Positions 7,928 to 16,294 of a DNA stretch of 64,000 nucleotides are shown one piece after another (positions within the stretch are counted from its first letter, which is position 1; the number at the start of each line of letters is the position of its first letter). Position numbers and translations under genes: made by a program. This stretch comes from Shimazuella soli (GTDB lineage: Bacteria; Bacillota; Bacilli; Thermoactinomycetales; Thermoactinomycetaceae), in the NCBI RefSeq assembly GCF_022511585.1, contig NZ_JAKWBN010000001.1:234269-298268 (forward strand), given 5' to 3'. The notes beneath the pieces are model-generated. The model did not search any database and was not told the origin of the DNA. It saw only the letters and a list, made by a program, of their open reading frames with translations.

Positions 7928-8782
7928 ATGAAAGACCGTGTTTCACGTTTTTTTTGGAAGATAACACCAAAAAACGGCGTATCTAGATTTGTAGGAAGTA
8001 TGGCTAAAAAACGTTTTAGTCGACATTTTATTCCTTTTTATATTAAAAAGTTTCAAATAGATCTTAATCCAGTGAAAAAACCTGTAGATCAATTTGAGAG
8101 CTTATTGGATTTCTTTGTACGAGAATTAAATGCAGAAGCACGACCAATTGACACAGATCCAAAGAAAGTAACTAGTCCTGTTGATGGCGTTATTACGCAG
8201 ATGGGTAAAATAGAAGAAGGAACGATTATTCAAGCTAAGGGAATATCTTATCGTTTGGAAGATTTATTGGCAGGGGACAGTAAGACAGATCAATTTTTTA
8301 ATGGACAATTTGCTACCATTTATTTAAGTCCTCGTGATTATCATCGTATACATAGTCCGATTTCCGGTGAAATAGAATCGCTGACCTATATTCCCGGTAA
8401 TTTATATCCAGTAAATGAGTCAGGAGTTCGTTTATTTCCTGGATTATTTACACAAAATGAACGTGTTATTTCCTATATTGATAGCGAATTTGGACAAGTT
8501 GCTTTAGTCAAGGTTGGTGCTACGAATGTGGGAAGTATTAAAGTGACATATGATCAAGAAATTGCTACAAATGCAGGGAGAAAACAACAAAAAAATAAAA
8601 AAATATATCCAAAGGCAATTCGGATGAAAAAAGGCGAGGAATTAGGACGGTTTGAATTTGGTTCTACCGTTATTTTGATATTCGAACCAAACATGATCAA
8701 CTGGTTACCTAACATTTCTAAAGGAATATCAATAAAGATGGGACAACCTATCGCAGAGGTAATCCCGAGAAAGAAGGATTAA
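7928..8782 (+). CDS. psd: Phosphatidylserine decarboxylase proenzyme
   Basis: A 284-residue Psd. It converts phosphatidylserine to phosphatidylethanolamine at the membrane using a pyruvoyl group made by self-cleavage. The cleavage motif is VGSI, with the cut between G202 and S203, so Ser203 becomes the pyruvoyl of the small alpha chain. Conserved SPVDG (about residue 83-87) and PRDYHRIHSP (about 135-144) regions carry the Asp and His of the self-processing site. GGAGG lies eight bases before ATG 7928. A rhomboid-like gene follows after two bases and is probably co-transcribed. Confidence 0.95.
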   Translation: MKDRVSRFFWKITPKNGVSRFVGSMAKKRFSRHFIPFYIKKFQIDLNPVKKPVDQFESLLDFFVRELNAEARPIDTDPKKVTSPVDGVITQMGKIEEGTIIQAKGISYRLEDLLAGDSKTDQFFNGQFATIYLSPRDYHRIHSPISGEIESLTYIPGNLYPVNESGVRLFPGLFTQNERVISYIDSEFGQVALVKVGATNVGSIKVTYDQEIATNAGRKQQKNKKIYPKAIRMKKGEELGRFEFGSTVILIFEPNMINWLPNISKGISIKMGQPIAEVIPRKKD

Positions 8783-8784
8783 TT

Positions 8785-9381
8785 TTGTTTGGACACACAC
8801 ACATTCCACTCAAACAATTCCCGCGTTTTTTTCCAGTGATTACAAGCCTGATGATTGTTCATACGATATGCTACTTGATGCTCTTGTTTCATAGTGGGTC
8901 TGTGTCAGGGGATGCGCTTGTGGTCCAATATGGTGCAGTTGAAGGTTGGCGTATTCAGGCAGGAGATTGGTGGAGAGTTTTTACAGCAATATTTTTGCAT
9001 ACTAGTATCTTTTCTTATCTGATAGGATTGTTTTTTCTGTATATCCTAGGTCCTCAACTTGAATGGCTATTAGGGCGGTTATTTTTTCTTCTCATCTATC
9101 TGTTTTCAGGAATGTTGACTTTTGTAATAGTGTACATAACAGGAATGGAAGGAATATATTTTGGTTCTTTAGGTGCTGTATATGGGATATTTGGTGTTTA
9201 TTTATACTTATTTGTCCGAAAAGCCATCCATCCGCAATTTGGACTTGCAGTATTGGTTCTTACCATTTTAAATCTTATTGTTGATTATCCGCTAACTGGA
9301 GTGTACTTCTTATGTGTACTGGCAGGTTTTGCGTTATCTTTAGTCTTTTTACAATTTCGAAGACCTGATTCAGATTCATAA
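8785..9381 (+). CDS. Rhomboid-family membrane protein lacking catalytic residues
   Basis: A 198-residue protein with about six membrane segments and clear rhomboid landmarks: WWRVFTAIFLH at 62-72, GPQLEWLLG at 89-97 and a GSLGAVYG stretch at 127-134. In active rhomboids the last motif is GxSGxxxG; here Leu129 takes the place of the nucleophilic serine. There is no histidine after residue 149, so the partner histidine of the sixth helix is also missing, and the HxxxN feature after the first motif reads SYLIG. It is therefore probably a pseudoprotease that binds but does not cut. TTG 8785 follows AGAAGGA and the psd stop by two bases. Confidence 0.8.
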   Translation: MFGHTHIPLKQFPRFFPVITSLMIVHTICYLMLLFHSGSVSGDALVVQYGAVEGWRIQAGDWWRVFTAIFLHTSIFSYLIGLFFLYILGPQLEWLLGRLFFLLIYLFSGMLTFVIVYITGMEGIYFGSLGAVYGIFGVYLYLFVRKAIHPQFGLAVLVLTILNLIVDYPLTGVYFLCVLAGFALSLVFLQFRRPDSDS

Positions 9382-9422
9382 TCCATAAAGGCCTGGGCAG
9401 ACTATTATTTAGGTGAGGCTCT

Positions 9423-10628
9423 ATGGACTTTTTAAAAAAATTAAATCGTGAGGCATGGGTCTTACTGGGAGTCAGTGGATTGCATGCTTTTTCTTTTGCT
9501 TTGTCTAATGCTTTTGTGAATGTTTTTTTATGGAAAATCAACCATGATTTATTTAAGATTGCTTGGTACAATCTTGCTAATTATTTTGCTATTGGAGTTA
9601 CTTTTATATTAGCTGGATGGATAACCAAACGAGTTGATCGCGTTATCTCTATTCGGATTGGAGTGGCACTGCAAGCTCTTTTTTATTTGACGGTTCTCCT
9701 TTTAGACACGAAAGCTATTGACTATGTAATTTCCCTTGGATTTTTTCTTGGACTTGGAAGTGGCTTTTTTTGGATGTCTTATAATGTATTGTATTTCGAA
9801 ATCTCAGAGCGAGATAATCGAGATGTTATGAATGGAATAAGCGGTTTTATCACTTCTTTATCAGGAATGATAGCGCCATTAATTTCTGGATTTATCATTA
9901 CACGTGTGGATCACTTTTTAGGATATAGGATAATCTTTGGTATTTCGCTGGGGATTTTTGCCCTTTCGGTTGTGGTTAGTTTTTGGTTAAAATTGCGAAA
10001 GGCAGAGGGGAGATTTCGGTTAAGGGAAGTAATGGTTATTTCTTTTCGACCGAACACAAATTGGTTTTGGGTACAATTATCCTCTTTTTTTCAAGGATTA
10101 CGAGAAGGAGTTTTTCTTTTTTTTACTGGTCTATTGGTTTACTTCATTACAAAAAATGAGTTAACACTTGGAACTTATTACACAGGTGCTTCCATTGTGT
10201 CGCTTATTTCTTATTTACTTCTAGGTAAATATTTAAGGCCAGCTTGGAGAGTGAATTCTGTACTTGTAGCTTCTGTAATGATGGGGCTGATGATTATCCC
10301 ATTTTTAATCTATTGGAATACATGGACCGTTATGTTATATGGTATTGGACTTTACCTTTTTTACCCATTTTACTATGCTCCGACTATCTCAATCGCATAT
10401 GATGTAATTGGTGCGCATGAAAAAGCTGTAGAATTAAGAGTGGAATATGTGGTGGCCAGAGAAATAGTCATGAACTTTGGAAGGTTGATCAGCTTAATCA
10501 TTTTCATGATTATTTTAGCGAAAACAAATACGATAGCCTCTTTAAAACCGTTGCTCTTATTTCTTAGTTTTATACAAGTGGGGACTTGGCTTTCCATACG
10601 TAAAGTACCTTTGATCGCGAAACTTTAG
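9423..10628 (+). CDS. MFS family transporter
   Basis: A 401-residue membrane protein with about 12 hydrophobic segments. Residues 60-75 (AGWITKRVDRVISIRIGVALQA) match the loop 2-3 signature region of the major facilitator superfamily. The N-half ends around residue 190 and a basic loop (KLRKAEGRFRLREV) separates the halves. No substrate motif recognised. GGTGAGG precedes ATG 9423. It follows the rhomboid-like gene by 41 bases on the same strand. Substrate unknown. Confidence 0.8.
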   Translation: MDFLKKLNREAWVLLGVSGLHAFSFALSNAFVNVFLWKINHDLFKIAWYNLANYFAIGVTFILAGWITKRVDRVISIRIGVALQALFYLTVLLLDTKAIDYVISLGFFLGLGSGFFWMSYNVLYFEISERDNRDVMNGISGFITSLSGMIAPLISGFIITRVDHFLGYRIIFGISLGIFALSVVVSFWLKLRKAEGRFRLREVMVISFRPNTNWFWVQLSSFFQGLREGVFLFFTGLLVYFITKNELTLGTYYTGASIVSLISYLLLGKYLRPAWRVNSVLVASVMMGLMIIPFLIYWNTWTVMLYGIGLYLFYPFYYAPTISIAYDVIGAHEKAVELRVEYVVAREIVMNFGRLISLIIFMIILAKTNTIASLKPLLLFLSFIQVGTWLSIRKVPLIAKL

Positions 10629-10678
10629 TTATTACTCCAGATGAGCAAATTCACTAACATTTCTTGTTAAATCGGCTT

Positions 10679-10820
10679 GATATGTACGTCTTCCGCGTCT
10701 GTTGTAAAGAGCAACAAAGGACGCTACAGCCGTACATATCTTCGCTTGGTATTTTTAGTATCTATTTTTGCTCAAGTAGAGTTATTACCCTTTTCTATAT
10801 GGAAGAAGGGTTATTTTTTT
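10679..10820 (+). ncRNA. Nested hairpin plus terminator: leader RNA or small RNA
   Basis: The 308-base gap before the DUF2339 gene holds a three-tier hairpin: GATATGTACG (10679-10688) pairs with CGTACATATC (10731-10740), GCGTC (10695) with GACGC (10720), and GTTG (10701) with CAAC (10712). The outer internal loop is symmetric, six bases on each side. About 45 bases on, ACCCTT (10787) pairs with AAGGGT (10806) and is followed by a run of eight T residues, an intrinsic terminator lying about 117 bases before the downstream start codon. This is the layout of a riboswitch or attenuator, or of a free small RNA. I do not recognise a known class. Confidence 0.45.
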
Positions 10821-10936
10821 TCAATTTGGAAGGTGATAATGTTTCTACCAGATTACATTTTGGTCACTTTTTATGTTTTTTTTAAGTTTCATTTATGATA
10901 CATAGTACAATGCAAAAAGGAGGTGTTTGTAAATAC

Positions 10937-13675
10937 ATGTGGGATATGTTTGGTTTTATTTTTGTTTTCATTATTTTGTACTTCTTTTATAAAAGAAACA
11001 AATCATTAGATGAAAAAGTGGAAAATTTAGACCTTCATCTACAAATTTTAAAAAGGCAATTGGAAGATGTAGCGAAAGGGCGGGATAAGGTTCAGGAGGA
11101 AGTTCAGGATGGTTTACCTATTGATAAACAAGAGAAAGATAGAGTTGCTCAGATTCCCATTTTTCGTCCTCCTGTAGAAGAAGAAAAGCCAAAAATACTA
11201 GAGACTCCAAAGACAGTACCAGACAAAGGTTCAGAGCCAAAACGTAAATCTCGAACAAAAACGGAATGGGAGTTATTAATTGGAGGCAAATGGTTAAATT
11301 GGATCGGTGCAGTTGCGCTATTTCTAGGTACAGCGTTTTTTATGAAGTACGCTTTCGATAATGATTGGATCAATGAGTTTACTAGAGTTGCAATTGGGGC
11401 AGTATTTGGCTTTATTTTACTATTCATGGGTGGGAGATTTGCCAAAAGAGGATTAAAAATCTTCAGTCAAGGATTAGTCGGGGCAGCAATAGCAGTCTTA
11501 TACACTTCTGTATTTGCGGCTTACCATTTTTATGAACTGGTACCACAGTTAGTTGCAATTATCTTGATGTTACTTGTTACCGCACTAAGTTTTTGGCAAG
11601 CGATTTATTATCAGTCATTACCTATTGCAATCATTGGGTGGTTCGGGGCTTATGCAACACCATTTCTTTTCCCTGGTGGAGGCACTACCCTCGGATTGAT
11701 GGGTTATCTTGCTTTCGTTACTGTTGGCATATCTGCTCTGGTATGGAGGAAACGAAGTTGGTCCATCCTGTATTATCTGTCCTTTATTGCTACTTATCTA
11801 ATATTCTTTGGATGGAGTATCGCGTCCAATAGTGGGGAACATACTGTATTTCTAGTTTCGCTAACGTTTTTTTGGCTGGTGTTCTATCTATTTGATCTTC
11901 GTATTCTCTTTCATGAGAGAGCTGCGAAGTATGAAAAAATGGTCAGTATTTTCAATACAATACTTTTAGGAATTGGGTTAATCTGGCATTTCCCGCATAC
12001 GGCGCATTATCGTGTCTGGTTTAGTACATGCATGTTATTGGTTGCAATTTTGTATCTTATTCCGATTGTATATTTTTATGCTCGTAAAACGTTATCAAAA
12101 GCAAATCAATGGCAAACAGCAAGGCAAAGTATTACATTTCTCCTTTTTTTATTAGTGGCAACGGGTGTATATTTCCACTTTCAGACGTTTCTTTTTGTTG
12201 CTTCTATCGAGATAGGAGCAATGATTTGGTGGGGTCTACGTTATCAAGTACGTTATGTTGAACGATTTGTTCTAGGGTTAATGTGTTTGTCCACTTTTGT
12301 AATATTTATTTATACAGTTGGAGAATTGGGTCAACTGAAACCAATATTCAATTGGGTTTTATGGAATGATCTCATAGGTGTAATCGTATTGTTGTGGAGT
12401 GCACATTTGTATAACCAACAAAATGCTGTGATTATCCGAAATAGCTTACATGCCATATGGGCTATCCTTTTAGCAGTAGGCATTTATGTAGAGAGCCAAC
12501 TCTTCTTTTTGCATGTATACCCAAGAGATATGTATATGAAGCTTGGGAAATGGGACTATATAAGTCATGTCAGCTATATTACAGACTTATCGGTGGCCTT
12601 TTGTTTAATGGTTTATGCTGCAAGCTTAGGCTGGTTTGGTTTAAAGAGACGGGTTAATTCTGTTCTCATCGTTAGCAATGTGATAATAGGTATTATGTTG
12701 ATCCAATTAGTCATCCTCGGTAGAACATATCCTGCTCTAAATTATTTCACTCCTGTCTGGAATATCCGTGTGTTCATTTTTATGCTTGCCATTGGACTGA
12801 TATTTGGATCATATCGCCTATGGAGAAAGCTAGGGCTGCAACATCCTTGGTACAAATGGTATCGATTATCCATCATTCTATCTATGGTTGTGTTGTTGTT
12901 TGAATTGGTGACGGTGGAAATTATAGATGGTTTTACCAAGCAAATTAATTTACATCACTCTATAACGGATTTGCCTATCACTTCGTATCTTGAAAATCTT
13001 GAATTTTACACGTTGGTATTGGTTTGGATCTTTTCGAGTGTTCCGATGTATATATTGGGAGTACGTTTGCGGTACCGTTTGCTGATGTATTTTGGTTTGT
13101 CTACGCTTGGGATCGGAACAATTCCCATTTTGTTTCACGGATTGACGTTTTACTCTTATGATCATTTTTTTCCAATAATCAATTTGCGGTTTTTGTCATT
13201 GATTTGTACAATCGGTATACTTTTCTTCTTTTATCGGTATATGAAGAAAAACGAAGATATAAAAAACAGCTTATATCTGCGCTACATTCGACAAACACTG
13301 TTTTTTATTGGAGTCCTAGCAGTTTTCCTCTGTGTGACGTTGGAAATCAGTGATACATTTGAGGCTAATATGCTGCGTTACATTCATGAGAGTGAAGAAG
13401 TGATTCGACTTAAAAACTTACAACAGTTATCGATATCGATTGCATGGTTACTTTTATCTTGTTTCTTTCTATGGGTAGGTATTTGGCAGAAAAAACAATC
13501 TGTTCGAATTATGTCGATCTGTGTTTTTGGGCTATCCATCTTAAAAATCTTCTTTTTTGATTTGTCATTTTTGACAACGTTATATCGCATTTTTTCTTTT
13601 ATGGGATTAGGAATTATTCTACTTTCCGTATCATTTATTTATCAAAAATATAAACATTGGTTTTCTGCGAATTAA
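10937..13675 (+). CDS. DUF2339 multi-spanning membrane protein
   Basis: A 912-residue protein. It starts with one membrane helix (MFGFIFVFIILYFF), then a cytoplasmic coiled coil and a charged Pro/Glu/Lys linker (about 20-115), then WELLIGGKWLNWIGAVALFLGTAFFMKY, the hallmark of DUF2339 proteins, and about 20 further hydrophobic segments to the end. Function of the family is unknown; a role at the cell envelope is usually assumed. I chose ATG 10937 because AAAGGAGGTG lies twelve bases upstream; the earlier ATGs precede the site. It ends at its own terminator and is preceded by a structured leader. Confidence 0.85.
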   Translation: MWDMFGFIFVFIILYFFYKRNKSLDEKVENLDLHLQILKRQLEDVAKGRDKVQEEVQDGLPIDKQEKDRVAQIPIFRPPVEEEKPKILETPKTVPDKGSEPKRKSRTKTEWELLIGGKWLNWIGAVALFLGTAFFMKYAFDNDWINEFTRVAIGAVFGFILLFMGGRFAKRGLKIFSQGLVGAAIAVLYTSVFAAYHFYELVPQLVAIILMLLVTALSFWQAIYYQSLPIAIIGWFGAYATPFLFPGGGTTLGLMGYLAFVTVGISALVWRKRSWSILYYLSFIATYLIFFGWSIASNSGEHTVFLVSLTFFWLVFYLFDLRILFHERAAKYEKMVSIFNTILLGIGLIWHFPHTAHYRVWFSTCMLLVAILYLIPIVYFYARKTLSKANQWQTARQSITFLLFLLVATGVYFHFQTFLFVASIEIGAMIWWGLRYQVRYVERFVLGLMCLSTFVIFIYTVGELGQLKPIFNWVLWNDLIGVIVLLWSAHLYNQQNAVIIRNSLHAIWAILLAVGIYVESQLFFLHVYPRDMYMKLGKWDYISHVSYITDLSVAFCLMVYAASLGWFGLKRRVNSVLIVSNVIIGIMLIQLVILGRTYPALNYFTPVWNIRVFIFMLAIGLIFGSYRLWRKLGLQHPWYKWYRLSIILSMVVLLFELVTVEIIDGFTKQINLHHSITDLPITSYLENLEFYTLVLVWIFSSVPMYILGVRLRYRLLMYFGLSTLGIGTIPILFHGLTFYSYDHFFPIINLRFLSLICTIGILFFFYRYMKKNEDIKNSLYLRYIRQTLFFIGVLAVFLCVTLEISDTFEANMLRYIHESEEVIRLKNLQQLSISIAWLLLSCFFLWVGIWQKKQSVRIMSICVFGLSILKIFFFDLSFLTTLYRIFSFMGLGIILLSVSFIYQKYKHWFSAN

Positions 13676-13680
13676 AAAAA

Positions 13681-13706
13681 GTCCCTAAGTTTTTTAGGGA
13701 TTTTTT
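13681..13706 (+). terminator. Terminator of the DUF2339 gene
   Basis: GTCCCTAA pairs with TTAGGGA, flanked by A- and T-tracts, six bases after the stop codon. Confidence 0.85.
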
Positions 13707-13804
13707 CATTGTGTTGACTAGGAAAAACCAATTAAATAACAAGTTTTAGCAGGAAAATTGTATAATTATGTCGAATAAATAATTATATGTCATAGGAGTC
13801 TCTT

Positions 13805-13936
13805 TTGTATAGAAAAAATTTCTCACCTTACTTCTGTTCTTATAAATATACACATCCAAATTGTATTTCTTTGTTTAAACATGCAGTTTGGGCTAAAGGT
13901 GGTGGAGTAAAAGTAGTCAAACAAAAAAATTATTAA
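13805..13936 (+). CDS. Possible 43-residue cysteine-containing peptide
   Basis: A short frame with a TTG start at 13805, seven bases after AGGAG (13793-13797), in the 458-base gap between the DUF2339 gene and greA. It reads MYRKNFSPYFCSYKYTHP at the start, contains two cysteines (C11, C20) and ends in a Gly-rich basic tail (KGGGVKVVKQKNY). No membrane segment or known leader motif. The remainder of the gap is AT-rich without other frames. It may be a small regulatory peptide gene or chance; evidence is one good ribosome-binding site. Confidence 0.35.
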   Translation: MYRKNFSPYFCSYKYTHPNCISLFKHAVWAKGGGVKVVKQKNY

Positions 13937-14133
13937 AATACTTGGTTCATAAACATAAATATGCTAAGATAACTAGCAGTCCCTTTTTTGTAATCGGTTT
14001 CTTAATTTGATAGGTAAGGAAGAAATAGGCATAATGTATTTGGACGTGACATATCATGTAGCACGGTTGTACTAGAAAATAATGCTAACAAATAGAAAGC
14101 TATGGTTTGTGTCTTTTTAAGGAGGAATCGGCA

Positions 14134-14610
14134 ATGTCTAATCAAAAAGAAGTTTTACTTACGGAAGAGGGATTACAAAACCTAAAAGAAGAGTTAGAAC
14201 TTGCAAAAACAGTGAAACGTCATGAAGTAGCAGAACGTCTAAAAGAAGCAATTTCACAAGGAGATCTAAGTGAAAACTCTGAATATGACGCTGCAAAGGA
14301 AGAGCAAGGTCTAATAGAAGCAAGAATATTGACACTTGAAAATATGATTAGAAATGCAAAGATCATAAAACCTGGTGAAACTGATAAAACGGTTGTTTCT
14401 GTAGGGGCTAAAGTAACCATTCAAGAAATTCCTGATGGTGATACAGAAACATATTATATAGTTGGTAGTGCGGAGACAAATCCTGAGCTAGGTAAAATTT
14501 CAAATGAATCACCAATTGGGAAAGAGTTAATTGGTAAAAAAGTAGGCGAAACCGTCAATGTTCCGGTTCCATCTGGAACCATTCAATTAAAAATTGTTGA
14601 AATTGATTAA
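14134..14610 (+). CDS. greA: Transcription elongation factor GreA
   Basis: A 158-residue GreA. Residues 1-75 form the antiparallel coiled coil, whose tip carries the acidic DLSENSEYDAA motif that reaches into the RNA polymerase secondary channel and stimulates cleavage of backtracked RNA. The C-terminal FKBP-like domain follows (VGAKVTIQEI...IVGSAETNPELGKISNESPIGKELIG). AAGGAGG lies just before ATG 14134. In Bacillus subtilis greA sits next to udk and pbpI near mltG; here it is alone, about 34 kb from mltG. Confidence 0.97.
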   Translation: MSNQKEVLLTEEGLQNLKEELELAKTVKRHEVAERLKEAISQGDLSENSEYDAAKEEQGLIEARILTLENMIRNAKIIKPGETDKTVVSVGAKVTIQEIPDGDTETYYIVGSAETNPELGKISNESPIGKELIGKKVGETVNVPVPSGTIQLKIVEID

Positions 14611-14619
14611 TTTCCCTTT

Positions 14620-15096
14620 TTAAATAATCCCATCATCCTTAAGAGATGATGGGATTATTTGTTGTAAGAAAATAGATAGCGAGCGTTCCGTGTGATATTC
14701 TACCCAGCTTCCTTGAGAATTCCGGATTAATAGCCGAGCGATTTCGTTGTGATTTTTAGGTATCGTAACAATGACAGATTGAAACGGATGCTTAATAGGC
14801 GAGAAAGCCGAAAGAACAACGGGATGATGAAACTGAACTAGAATATATCTAGTAGGCAGCTGAAAGGAAGATAGACCTGCTAGATGATCGATTTTGTTTA
14901 ACAGCTGTTCCATTTCATATTTTGCAGTAGGGCTTTCTTTCACTACATGTTTTTTGCCGTCTTGGACATACCAGATTTGAAAATTACCAATAGATGCTGT
15001 CTCCTGTGCATAGGTAGTTGCGAAACTGATACCAATTAGCAGGAATGGAAGAATTAGGAGGAGAATTTTTCTAAGGAGATGTGTTGTTTGTTGCAT
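14620..15096 (-). CDS. Hypothetical exported protein
   Basis: A 158-residue protein with an N-terminal signal peptide (basic TTHLLRK, hydrophobic ILLLILPFLLIGISF, then TTYAQE as the likely cleavage region). The mature part is a mixed alpha/beta domain with no cysteine and no motif I recognise. The start at 15096 follows a weak AAGG site; a GTG three codons earlier is possible. It diverges from yhaO, sharing a 67-base promoter region, and its last codons sit inside the greA terminator. Confidence 0.6.
   Translation of the reverse strand: MQQTTHLLRKILLLILPFLLIGISFATTYAQETASIGNFQIWYVQDGKKHVVKESPTAKYEMEQLLNKIDHLAGLSSFQLPTRYILVQFHHPVVLSAFSPIKHPFQSVIVTIPKNHNEIARLLIRNSQGSWVEYHTERSLSIFLQQIIPSSLKDDGII
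14622..14660. terminator. Bidirectional terminator between convergent genes
   Basis: A perfect 16-base inverted repeat (AAATAATCCCATCATC and complement) after greA. The stop codon and last residues of the minus-strand gene lie inside this hairpin. Confidence 0.85.
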
Positions 15097-15163
15097 AAGC
15101 GTCACAACCTTTTTTACGTTATCGTTTGTCAGAATACAAAAAAACATGCACGGGTGAGGAGTT

Positions 15164-16294
15164 ATGCAGACTATTTCTTTTGTACATGTAGCAGATTTGC
15201 ATTTAGGAGCACCAATCAAAGGCTGGAAGTGGGAAAAGGAGCATATTTGGATAAGGCAGGAAGAATATTTACAAACATTTGAAAGGATTATCACGTTTGT
15301 CAAAGAGAAATCTGTTCCATTTCTGTTTATTTCAGGAGATTTTTTGGAACATGGATTTGTTACTTCTAGCTTATACCAATTTGTTTTTGATCAGCTGCAA
15401 CGAATACCAGAAACACGTATTTTTATAAGTCCAGGTAATCATGATCCATATCGAGAAGATTCTATATATGTCCAAGAAGTGTGGCCTGATCATGTGTATA
15501 TATTTTCAGGGCAATGGGAAACACTCTACTTTCCTCAGTATCAACTACATATATCTGGCAGAGGTTTCGTAGACTTTTCTGAACGTCATAGTTCTCTGCC
15601 TACCCCTATGAAAGATGCATCTTCTCATATATATGTAGTTCATGGCGATTTTGGAGAAGACAGTTCTCTGTATTTCCCGATTTTAGAGAAAGAACTGCTG
15701 GAGCATGAAGTTGATTATGTTGCGCTTGGGCACATACATAAACGTCAGACTTATCAGTTGAAGAATAACAAAGAAACGATAATCCATTACCCAGGCTCTC
15801 CAGAAGCGAGGAGTTGGAAGGAAACAGGATCGAGATATCTTACTTTTGGTACGATCGGTAAAACAGGAGTTAACTTAGAAGCTATTCCCATACATACCCG
15901 TAAATACAAAGAACTAGAAATAGATATAACCAACCGATTTACTCTTGCTCATATAGCTCAACTGGTTCAGACAGCAATAAAAAAGGAAGCTGCTGATGAT
16001 TATCTTAGCATTCGGTTAGTAGGTAGATCTTCCATCGGTCGAGAGGATAAGCATTGGCTAAACAAACTAGAAACGATGGTGCAAACAAATCATAAATGGC
16101 TCGTTTATGAGGATAAGACGCTACCTGAATATAACCTTCAACAATTGCGGAATCAGCAGACTTTAATCGGTACATTTGTTCATATTATGGAAAAGCGTAT
16201 TGCGCAAGAAACAGATGAGAGACAAAAACGAATTTTACAAATAGCTCTTTATCGGGGTTTAGATGCGTTGGAAAGAGAAGTGATAAACCAATGA
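15164..16294 (+). CDS. yhaO: YhaO-type metallophosphoesterase (SbcD-like nuclease)
   Basis: A 376-residue calcineurin-like phosphoesterase. Metal ligands are visible in DLH (D11, H13), SGDF, SPGNHD, VVHGDFG and GHIHKR, the Mre11/SbcD signature. A C-terminal capping region follows to residue 376. It forms a DNA repair nuclease with its ATPase partner, encoded directly downstream with a four-base ATGA overlap, as with yhaO-yhaN in Bacillus. GGTGAGGAG precedes ATG 15164. The substrate is unproven; a SbcCD-like end-processing role is inferred. Confidence 0.9.
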   Translation: MQTISFVHVADLHLGAPIKGWKWEKEHIWIRQEEYLQTFERIITFVKEKSVPFLFISGDFLEHGFVTSSLYQFVFDQLQRIPETRIFISPGNHDPYREDSIYVQEVWPDHVYIFSGQWETLYFPQYQLHISGRGFVDFSERHSSLPTPMKDASSHIYVVHGDFGEDSSLYFPILEKELLEHEVDYVALGHIHKRQTYQLKNNKETIIHYPGSPEARSWKETGSRYLTFGTIGKTGVNLEAIPIHTRKYKELEIDITNRFTLAHIAQLVQTAIKKEAADDYLSIRLVGRSSIGREDKHWLNKLETMVQTNHKWLVYEDKTLPEYNLQQLRNQQTLIGTFVHIMEKRIAQETDERQKRILQIALYRGLDALEREVINQ

